Assembly (NCBI GenBank): GCA_021780905.1
Contig: JAJXXW010000035.1
Span: 31,765 to 95,764 of the forward strand
Length of the DNA stretch: 64,000 nucleotides
Reading direction: 5' to 3'
Origin: a bacterium
GTDB lineage: Bacteria > Verrucomicrobiota > Verrucomicrobiia > Limisphaerales > UBA11358
Part shown: positions 57,601 through 64,000 of the stretch, one piece after another
Layout of the letters: each line of letters opens with the position of its first letter
Numbering within the stretch: position 1 is the first letter of the stretch
Notes under the pieces: generated by a model
What the model saw: only the letters and a program-made list of their open reading frames with translations
Database searches by the model: none
Told to the model about the DNA's origin: nothing
Translations under genes and position numbers: made by a program

Positions 57601-60600
57601 CTCTATGTGAACGGCGTGCAGGTGATTAACGACTGGATGGATCAATCCCGGATTTGGACGGACGGTGGCAGCATTTATCTCAACGCGGGCCAGCAATACC
57701 TCATCCAGATGGATTACTACAAAAACACCGGTAGCGCGGTGGCCAAGCTCAAATGGACCGGCCCGTCGTTTGCCGGTCCCAACGGCGCGTTGATTGACCA
57801 GCCGTGGCTCTATAACTCGACGGCCGGCGTCACCAACCTGCCGGTGTTTGCCTATCCCCAAGGCCTCACGATCCCGCAAAACAACAGCGCCAACATCACG
57901 CTGGGCGGCTCGGTGAATGCGACCAGTTTTACGACTGCCAGCGGGCCGAGTCACGGCAGTCTCAGCGGCACGCCGCCCACCATCACCTACACGCCGGCGA
58001 TCAACTACATCGGCTCGGACAGTTTTACGTTCACCGCGAGCAATGGCGTGAGTAATTCCGCGCCGGCGACGATTACCATCAGCGTTCTGGCGGGGGCGCC
58101 GGTGGCCTTTAACTGGACCAACACGGCGGCTGGCTTGTGGAGTGCGGCTGCCAACTGGACCAATTCTCTGGGCGGTTCCGTGGCCCCCAACACGGCTGGC
58201 CAGTCATATTATTACCTCCAATTTAATGCCAGCGCCAACACCGCCACCAACGATCTGAACAGCGGGTTTGCGTTGAACCAGTTGAATTTTGCGGGCATCG
58301 CGACGCTGGGGGGCAACAGCCTCAACCTCGCCAGCAACGGCCCGGTTCTGCCGCAGATCAATCAGAATAGCGCCAATGCCGTCGTGATCAACTCGCCGCT
58401 CAATCTGGCGGCGACGACGACGCTGGGTGGCAACGTGGGCGGGTCAGTGACCCTCAACAACCTGATCTCGGGATCGGGGGGTCTGGTCGTCAACAGCCCG
58501 GGCAACCTTAATTTAATGAACCTCACCAACACCTACTCCGGCGGCACGATTATCAACGCGGGCACGGTGACGGGGCCGCTGGGCTCTGGCCCGATGACGC
58601 CCTTTTTCGGCACCGGACCGGTCACCTTCGGTCCGGCGGCGACCTACGTTTTCAATCGGCATTACCTGACTAACAGCATCACCTTGAACGGCGCGACGCT
58701 GACGGACATCAACGGCTTTGGTAGCACGCTGGCCGGGCCGATGACGCTGATGGGAATTTCGACGATTAATCTGGGCTATGCCGGCGGGATTGGATTCAAT
58801 GGTAACATTAGCGGATCAGGCGGCTTGACCACCGTTGGCACCACCACGTGGACGATGAGTGGCACCAACAGTTACACCGGGCCAACGACGATTGCCGCTG
58901 GCGGGATAATGTATAATGTTGCTGCCGCCGTGGCCCCCGGGGCGCTCTTCATCAGCAGCAATGCCGTAGCCAATTTGAATTACTCCGGCACCCGCACGAA
59001 CTGCTGGTTGAATTTGAATGGCGTGGATCAGCCGGCGGGTGTCTATGGTTCCACCAGCTCCACCGCGACCTTTAAGAGCACTTATTTTCTCGGCACCGGC
59101 ACGCTCACGGTCGCGCCCGTCAGCGGGAGCATCTCCAATTTGCCCGCCGCCAATGTCGGTGCCACGGCGGCGACGCTGAACGCTTTACTGAACGGAAACG
59201 GCGCGCCCTACACGGTAGTCGTCTATTGGGGCACGAACAACGCCGGCACCAACGCGGCCGCTTGGGGGAATTCGGCGGAGGTCGGTTCGTGGACGGTGGC
59301 GACTCCGATTAATGCCAGTTATTCGGCAGCCGGGTTGTCGTCCGGCACCCAATACTATTTCACCTTCCGCGCCTTCAACGCCTTGCAAAGCCTCTGGGAC
59401 ACCAACATCCAGACTTTCCAGACGCTCTCGACTTTGACCCAGTCCCCGACCGACCTCTATCCGCCTGCCCCCAATCCCGCCTCGTTTGCCGTGGCCCCCA
59501 CCGCTTTGAGCGATTATGCCATTGCCATGACCGCCACGCCGGCGAACGATGTGAACGGGGTGCAATATCTGTTCACCGAAACCACCGGCCATTCCGGGGG
59601 TGCCAGCAGCGGTTGGCAAAGTAGTCCGACCTACACGAACTCCGGTCTGTATCCGGGCACGCTCTACACTTACACGGTGACTTACCGCGACTTGAGCACC
59701 AATTACAACGTCGGCACCGCGTCCGCTCCCGCCTCGGCCACGACCACGATTGACACTAATCCGCCGAGTCCGAACCCGATGACCTTCGCGAGCGCTCCGG
59801 CGGCACTGAATTATTCGTCCATCACCATGACCGCGACCACGGCCACGGATGTCAATGGCGTGGAATATTATTTCACCTGCACAGCCGGCGGCGGGCATGA
59901 CAGCGGCTGGCAAAATGGCACGACCTACACCGACACCGGTTTGGCCGGCAACACCCAATACGGCTACACGGTGAAAGCCCGGGATAAGAGCATCAACCAA
60001 AACTCCACGTCGCCTTCGTCCGTTTTTTCGGCGACGACCCCGATGGAAGTTTTGTATTGGGATGGCGGCTCCACCAACATTACCAGTAACGGCGATGGCA
60101 TGAGCGGCGGCGGCGCGGGCAATTGGAACACCACCAATCTAAACTGGGATTTGAATGCCGGCTCCGCGCATGTGGCGTGGAGTAATGCGGCCAATGACCT
60201 GGCGGTTTTTGGTGGAATAGCCGGCATCGTCACTGTAGGCACCGGTGTCAGCGCAAGCAGCCTCCGCTTTGACACGGCGAACTATGTGCTGACCAATGGC
60301 ACGTTGACCCTGACCTCTGGCGGGGTGTTGACGGGCAGCGGCAATGCCACGATTGCCTCCGCGTTGGCCGGCACGGCGGGCTTGACCAAACTTAACATCA
60401 GCACGCTGACGCTGAACGGTTCGGTGACAAACAGTCTGACCGGCGGCCTAGCGCTCAACGGCGGGACCTTGCTGGCGGATTTTGCCAATTTGAGCGCGCC
60501 GGCCAATCTGCTGAACCCCAACAACGCGGTTGCCTTTGGCGGCGGCATCTTGAGTCTCAAAGGTAACGGCACCCTGAACAGTAGCCAGACCCTGGGAAAT

Positions 60601-63600
60601 CTTATCGCCAACGCGGGTGGCGGACAGCTCCTGCTCAACCCGAACGGTAGCTCCCGAACCATGACGTTGAACCTGGGGACGATTACTGCCACCGCCGCAG
60701 GTAGCAGTTTGCTGGTGGGCAAAACCTCGGGAGCCAGCGGCACGGCGGCGGTGACCACGACCACGGCCTCCGATGCGACGGGCATCTATGGTGGACGAAC
60801 CGTTTGGTTCAACGGCACGGCCGGCACGGGCTATGATTGGGCCAGCAGCACAAATGGTTCTGCGCCTTATCTGCTGTCGGCCTACACCGGCTACACGATT
60901 TTGCCGGCGAGCGGTGCTTCCAGCACGGTCAACTACAAGATGACCACTGCCACAACGTTGACGGGGAATATGACCATCAACAGCCTCAAGTTGGAGGCGT
61001 CCACCGGCAGTTTGTCGAACGGGAACAATACGCTGACGTTCGCGAACGGCGGATTACTGGTTACCGGCCCCGGCGGCGTCAATATCTACGGCACCAATGG
61101 CGTTACCGGTCTTACGGCGGGCAATGGCAGTGGTGCCTACGATCTCGTGATCCACCAGTGTAACTCCGGCGGCGCGGGTATTTACGCCGTGATCGGCGAC
61201 AACGGAACCAATCCCGTGAGTCTGACCAAGAGCGGCCCCGGCACGCTGACGCTGATGGCCTCGAATACTTTCTCTGGTGGCACCTTTGTCAATGCCGGGA
61301 CGCTTTACTTGCGTGCGGACGTGTTTTCGCCGGGCATGGTTTTTCCGTTTTCGGCCACGGTGCAAAGCGGCGCGGTGCTTGAGGGGGAAAAGGCGAACCT
61401 GAGCGGCACCCTGACGTTGAACGGGGGCACTTGGTATGATAACAACGGCTTTGGCGGCAGCTGGACCGGGCCGGTGATACTTAATGCGGATTCACAGATT
61501 AGTAGCGGCTTCACGATCTCAATCAATGGCCCGGTGAGTGGAACGGGTGCCTTAATACTGGGAGGCCAGGTTCGGCTCAACACCAACAATACTTACATCG
61601 GGAACACGGTGCTGAACCAAAGTGTGGGCAATTTGGTTTTGGGCGCGTATGGTTCGATTTCGAACACGCCGAACCTCATCATGGCTTCGGGCACGACCTT
61701 CGATGTGTCGGGCGTGAATACGGCGGTGGTCTTGGGTGCGGGACAAATGCTGAAAGTTGGCGCGGCCGGCACCAATGCGCCGGCCACTCTCAAGCTGGCG
61801 GCAGGTAAGGGGCTGACCTTGGGTGGCGGCTTGGTGTTCACCGCTTACGCGGGTGGCACGAACGCACCGTTGACGGCGACCACTGGGACGCTGGCATTGA
61901 ATGGTGCGCCGGTGACGGTGACGACCACGACGGCGTTGGGTGCGGGCACTTACACATTGATTGGCACGAACGGCGCGGGAGCGGCCGTGAGCGGCACGCC
62001 GGGCGCGTTGGCGGTTAATGGCAGCGGCTTGACCAACGGCACCACGGCGAGCCTCACAGTGACCAACGGCACCTTGCAGTTGGTGGTGGCCGTTCCGACG
62101 ATTACTACCTCGGGCACGCTCGCGGCGCTCAATACGACTTATGGCACGGCTTCCACCGCGACCAGCTTCAGTGTGTCCGGGGCAAGCATGGCCGCAGGTA
62201 TCACGGTGACGCCGCCGGCAGGCTTCGAGCTTTCCACCAACTCAGGCACCGCTGGCTTTGCCGGCAGCGGCAATGCCATCACGGTGGGCAGTGCCGGAAA
62301 CATTCCTGCCACGACCATTTATGTTCGGCTCGCGGCGAACGCTGCGGTGGCAGGTTCGCCTTACTCGGGTAACCTGGTGTGCTCCAGTTCGCTTGCTGCA
62401 AACGCCAATGTGGCTACGGCCAGCAGCGCGGTCAGTCCGGCTGCCTTGACCATAACGGGGCTGACCGGCACGGATAAAGTTTATGACGGAACGACCGTTG
62501 CTGCCGTCACGGGCACGCCGGTGTATGTCGGTTTGCAAAACGGCGAACTCTTTTCCGTCACGGGCACGCCGGGCTTTGTGTTCGCAGACAAAAACGTGGG
62601 GAACAACAAGGCTGTCATCGTCAGCGGTTATACCGCGCCGACCAGCAATTACTCACTCAGCCAGCCGGTGGGTGTTACGGCCAGCATCACGGTGTTACCG
62701 GTGACGGTGACAGCGGTGACGGACACGAAGAGCTACGACGGCACGACGAGTTCGGCGGGGGTGCCGACGATCAGCCCGGTTCTGGCCAGTGGGGACACAA
62801 CGAGTGGGTTAAGCCAGAGCTTTAACACCAAGAACGTGGGCACGGGTAAGACGCTGACCCCTGCCATCACGATCAACGACGGCAACAGCGGGAATAATTA
62901 CAGCGTGACACTCGCGAACAACGCGACGGGCATCATCACGGCCAAGGCGGTGACGGTCAGCGCCGTAGCCAGCACCAAAACTTACGACGGCACGACCAGT
63001 TCTGTTGACACGCCGACGATCAGCCCGGCATTGGTGAGCGGCGATGCGGCCAGTGTCTTGAGCCAAACTTTTGACAATCGGAACGTGGGAACAGGTAAGA
63101 CGTTGACCCCGGCTATAACCATCAACGACGGTAACAGCGGGAGTAATTATAGCGTCACGTTGGCCAACAACACCAACGGGACGATCAATGTCTTGGGTGT
63201 GACCGTTGCTGCCGTTACCGACACCAAGACCTACGATGGCACGACTACTTCCGCCGGCACGCCGACGATCAGTCCGGCGTTGGTGAGTGGAGACACCACG
63301 AGTGCATTGAGCCAGACGTTTGACAACCGGAATGCGGGCACGAACAAGACCCTCACGCCGGCCGTGACGATCAACGATGGCAACAGTGGGAATAACTACA
63401 GCGTAAGCTTGCAGAACGCGACCAACGGCACCATCAACGCTGCCAGTCTGACGATTACGGCGCAGCCCAACACCAAGATTTACGACGCTACGATCAGTGC
63501 CGCCGCCGTGCCGGCCGGCAGCGCGATGTTCAGTCCGGACACGGTGACGGGATTGGCGGAGGCATATCTTGACCCTAACCCAGGTTCCAACAAGACGTTG

Positions 63601-64000
63601 GTGGTTACCAGCTACACGGTGAACGACGGTAATGGCGGGAACAACTATGCTGTGTCTCTGGTTGCCAACTTCAATGGTGTCATCAATTTCCTCCCGCTGG
63701 GGGCACCAGTGGCTTGGGATGGTGGTTCGGTGGACATTGCCACCGACGGAGACGGGATTAGTGCGGGTGGTTCCGGGACGTGGGATGCCATGATTCAAAA
63801 CTGGGATCGGGGCTATGGTCAACCCCACGCGGCTTGGACCAACAATGACATCGCCGTGTTTGGTGGAATAGCGGGCATCGTCACTGTAGGCACCGGTGTC
63901 AGCGCAAGCAGCCTCCGCTTTGACACGGCGAACTATGTGCTGACCAATGGCACGTTGACCCTGACCTCTGGCGGGGTGTTGACGGGCAGCGGCAATGCCA
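54616..64000 (+). CDS. Giant secreted multidomain repeat protein, DUF6288-like (partial, runs off window)
   Basis: The frame is open from the ATG at 54,616 to the window end, at least 3,128 codons. A signal peptide (LIVALAVLLGFANAVQA) is followed by: a DUF6288-like head with PDZ-like start (YSLGPTGMRGWIYV, residues 50-165, then TAPYNCPKSAIIL and an alpha/alpha region to about 480); HEAT-like repeats (530-640); cadherin-like modules near 836-920 and 1075-1159; a PA14 domain at 927-1065; autotransporter-type beta-strand repeats (1290-1430); Fn3-like modules (1506-1808); more beta-strand repeats; and five YDG repeats (2614-3025). It then repeats an earlier module. Probably an outer-surface adhesin or polysaccharide-binding protein; a sorting or transport tail should lie beyond the window. 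Confidence 0.85.
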   Translation, partial: MKLIRKNKICYNLIVALAVLLGFANAVQADSAPDLTATNLALINTAHNYSLGPTGMRGWIYVQGGNSGLTETMTAASPWQILVVTVGTNTPAVGIMASNDVILGVSTGAGNLPVPLFTNDARKCIGYAIGAAEAGDGVMNLKRWRAGVTNDVAIQLGLSNTAYSATAPYNCPKSAIILSNAINILMQRSFNMLTPGNQALGLAMLASGNTNFLPQLQTYARSISGALGLGMWDYGYNAIFLSEYYLKTGDTNVLPALSATLISTANGMDRYGTCGHSYSRLNDDSSYNGTSSGYGPVNAVGLACDLGLVLGQKALVAAGMTVDPAIIAAIMRGTNFFGWFVQKGEIPYGEHNPWSIAYPHYSNGKLAQAALMFSLVGDHTSTEYYTRLTLAAYVAREYGHSGQGFNYLWDALGANLGGTNAMAAYMQNIEWHLDLERRCDGSFVYDGGDNYGTSQVSDYWQVGGNNAYGNSGKLDPTTCYVLTYATPLQQIYLTGRNANPTNTLSNDQVTNALWAATVPMTVTNFTTNQLISALGEFDPDVRFSAALQLGTFTNVSVASMTNLAASTNAWLRASACTVLGALKDTNGLATLGQSLLDPDVSVRGHAAVALNNFASSASPLLPTMLAAFITNATDPKVINWNDPVQEVETLLSVEMFGDSTSGANTPYVGGGNTEAAAKSLLYPAVQIGLKLPDSIPRANTANFLNNYTTLADVQALVSDIIQCATTPVLADPMWRYGGRINSIQTLAKYYAAETVPVGMSMLNQPWVALGEGDDGDSQSASAALNSIATFGDSVRYLLPTFNNYAIEWGSGDARYPSLISAINSITPAVTSPAITNLFPVAYSQVVNTTNAAAITLTGSSCRTNVLSFLNVSTPAHGTLTGGVPYLTYTPTPGYVGLDSFTFQVADSMTNSAPATVSLIVGTPAGGGLTGQYYDNQDFTNLKFTRLDPQINFDWGTGSPSNTMASTTYSVRWTGMLLAPESGYYTFSTMNSDGVRLYVNGVQVINDWMDQSRIWTDGGSIYLNAGQQYLIQMDYYKNTGSAVAKLKWTGPSFAGPNGALIDQPWLYNSTAGVTNLPVFAYPQGLTIPQNNSANITLGGSVNATSFTTASGPSHGSLSGTPPTITYTPAINYIGSDSFTFTASNGVSNSAPATITISVLAGAPVAFNWTNTAAGLWSAAANWTNSLGGSVAPNTAGQSYYYLQFNASANTATNDLNSGFALNQLNFAGIATLGGNSLNLASNGPVLPQINQNSANAVVINSPLNLAATTTLGGNVGGSVTLNNLISGSGGLVVNSPGNLNLMNLTNTYSGGTIINAGTVTGPLGSGPMTPFFGTGPVTFGPAATYVFNRHYLTNSITLNGATLTDINGFGSTLAGPMTLMGISTINLGYAGGIGFNGNISGSGGLTTVGTTTWTMSGTNSYTGPTTIAAGGIMYNVAAAVAPGALFISSNAVANLNYSGTRTNCWLNLNGVDQPAGVYGSTSSTATFKSTYFLGTGTLTVAPVSGSISNLPAANVGATAATLNALLNGNGAPYTVVVYWGTNNAGTNAAAWGNSAEVGSWTVATPINASYSAAGLSSGTQYYFTFRAFNALQSLWDTNIQTFQTLSTLTQSPTDLYPPAPNPASFAVAPTALSDYAIAMTATPANDVNGVQYLFTETTGHSGGASSGWQSSPTYTNSGLYPGTLYTYTVTYRDLSTNYNVGTASAPASATTTIDTNPPSPNPMTFASAPAALNYSSITMTATTATDVNGVEYYFTCTAGGGHDSGWQNGTTYTDTGLAGNTQYGYTVKARDKSINQNSTSPSSVFSATTPMEVLYWDGGSTNITSNGDGMSGGGAGNWNTTNLNWDLNAGSAHVAWSNAANDLAVFGGIAGIVTVGTGVSASSLRFDTANYVLTNGTLTLTSGGVLTGSGNATIASALAGTAGLTKLNISTLTLNGSVTNSLTGGLALNGGTLLADFANLSAPANLLNPNNAVAFGGGILSLKGNGTLNSSQTLGNLIANAGGGQLLLNPNGSSRTMTLNLGTITATAAGSSLLVGKTSGASGTAAVTTTTASDATGIYGGRTVWFNGTAGTGYDWASSTNGSAPYLLSAYTGYTILPASGASSTVNYKMTTATTLTGNMTINSLKLEASTGSLSNGNNTLTFANGGLLVTGPGGVNIYGTNGVTGLTAGNGSGAYDLVIHQCNSGGAGIYAVIGDNGTNPVSLTKSGPGTLTLMASNTFSGGTFVNAGTLYLRADVFSPGMVFPFSATVQSGAVLEGEKANLSGTLTLNGGTWYDNNGFGGSWTGPVILNADSQISSGFTISINGPVSGTGALILGGQVRLNTNNTYIGNTVLNQSVGNLVLGAYGSISNTPNLIMASGTTFDVSGVNTAVVLGAGQMLKVGAAGTNAPATLKLAAGKGLTLGGGLVFTAYAGGTNAPLTATTGTLALNGAPVTVTTTTALGAGTYTLIGTNGAGAAVSGTPGALAVNGSGLTNGTTASLTVTNGTLQLVVAVPTITTSGTLAALNTTYGTASTATSFSVSGASMAAGITVTPPAGFELSTNSGTAGFAGSGNAITVGSAGNIPATTIYVRLAANAAVAGSPYSGNLVCSSSLAANANVATASSAVSPAALTITGLTGTDKVYDGTTVAAVTGTPVYVGLQNGELFSVTGTPGFVFADKNVGNNKAVIVSGYTAPTSNYSLSQPVGVTASITVLPVTVTAVTDTKSYDGTTSSAGVPTISPVLASGDTTSGLSQSFNTKNVGTGKTLTPAITINDGNSGNNYSVTLANNATGIITAKAVTVSAVASTKTYDGTTSSVDTPTISPALVSGDAASVLSQTFDNRNVGTGKTLTPAITINDGNSGSNYSVTLANNTNGTINVLGVTVAAVTDTKTYDGTTTSAGTPTISPALVSGDTTSALSQTFDNRNAGTNKTLTPAVTINDGNSGNNYSVSLQNATNGTINAASLTITAQPNTKIYDATISAAAVPAGSAMFSPDTVTGLAEAYLDPNPGSNKTLVVTSYTVNDGNGGNNYAVSLVANFNGVINFLPLGAPVAWDGGSVDIATDGDGISAGGSGTWDAMIQNWDRGYGQPHAAWTNNDIAVFGGIAGIVTVGTGVSASSLRFDTANYVLTNGTLTLTSGGVLTGSGNA
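57394..57810 (+). other. PA14-like domain within the giant protein
   Basis: GLTGQYYDNQDFTNLKFTR opens it, GYYTFSTMNSDGVRLYVNG is the central PA14 strand pair, and YLIQMDYYKNTGSAVAKL closes it. PA14 domains bind carbohydrates in adhesins and glycosidases, supporting a sugar-binding role. Confidence 0.8.
60211..60349 (+). repeat. Near-identical in-frame duplicate, first copy
   Basis: These 139 bases recur at 63,862-64,000 with one mismatch seen. The spacing of 3,651 bases is a multiple of three, so the same peptide (GGIAGIVTVGTGVSAS and on) is encoded twice. The match continues to the window edge, so its full length is unknown. Confidence 0.9.
62461..63690 (+). repeat. Five tandem YDG repeats, period 249 bases
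   Basis: The YDG tyrosine codons lie at 62,482, 62,734, 62,983, 63,232 and 63,481: spacing 252, then 249 three times. The units share YDGTT or a variant, a TISP strand, a GN-K-L or NVGTGKTLTPAI strand, and NDGNSGNNYSV. Repeats 2-4 are close at the DNA level; the last is divergent (YDATI). Confidence 0.9.
63862..64000 (+). repeat. Near-identical in-frame duplicate, second copy
   Basis: Counterpart of 60,211-60,349, truncated by the window end. Confidence 0.9.

Noticed and set aside
59185..60000. A 271-codon minus-strand open frame, Arg/Gly-rich
   Set aside because: Typical antisense shadow of a GC-rich Asn/Thr-coding gene; no start signal or family.
62461..63690. CRISPR-like array
   Set aside because: The repeats are long, in frame, protein-coding, and adjoin one another without spacers.
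62809..63828. A 339-codon open frame on the minus strand across the YDG repeats
   Set aside because: It is periodic because the repeats opposite it are, has no domain, and lies inside a better-supported gene.

Overview
The window is about 64 kb of high-GC chromosome. It most resembles a Verrucomicrobiota genome, probably the Limisphaerales/Pedosphaera group. This is inferred from the exosortase/PEP-CTERM system, an Asn/Thr-rich secretome, a DUF6288-type giant surface protein, YDG and beta-strand repeat modules, many small palindromic repeats, and a FYRL-type linker domain. No rRNA or tRNA was seen, so the placement is not proven.

Region 1 (1-35,899) is one long plus-strand exopolysaccharide locus. 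It opens with the Tyr-rich tail of a probable tyrosine autokinase, then a Wzm/Wzt ABC exporter and a UDP-galactopyranose-mutase-like flavoprotein. About fifteen glycosyltransferases follow, interleaved with decorating enzymes: an OafA-SGNH O-acyltransferase, an FkbM methyltransferase and a WcaF-like acetyltransferase. Two secreted proteins (pectin-lyase fold and choice-anchor-like), a Wzy-like polymerase, an exosortase fused to an EpsI domain, a WecA/TagO-type initiating transferase with an extra Rossmann domain, and a membrane-anchored TPR protein complete it. Many genes overlap by 4 nt, suggesting translational coupling. Taken together, the locus could start a lipid-linked glycan (WecA-like), extend and decorate it, export or polymerise it, and anchor sorted proteins through the exosortase. 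One PEP-CTERM substrate lies 9 kb downstream.

Region 2 (35,900-49,372) holds housekeeping genes: aroC, trpA, tsaE, tsaB, the PEP-CTERM protein, DUF423, an S1/P1-like nuclease, an HDAC-like hydrolase, a TPR protein, UDP-glucose dehydrogenase, mutT, a desaturase and a B12/radical-SAM protein. Two inverted deletion derivatives of one IS1380-like element (35,913-36,248 and 43,249-43,857) bracket the first part. A separate MITE-like repeat occurs at 36,251-36,396 and 53,641-53,790. A 93-bp palindromic element sits in frame inside the radical-SAM gene.

Region 3 (49,373-53,463) is an IS graveyard (IS21 IstA and IstB pieces, IS3 OrfB) next to thrC and hom on the minus strand.

Region 4 (53,464-64,000) is a long regulatory or remnant stretch followed by a giant secreted repeat protein. 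Its reading frame is open for 9.4 kb and runs off the window. It has a DUF6288-like head, HEAT-like repeats, a PA14 domain, cadherin-like modules, beta-strand repeats, Fn3-like modules and five YDG repeats of about 83 residues. It also contains a nearly perfect in-frame duplication of at least 139 bp.
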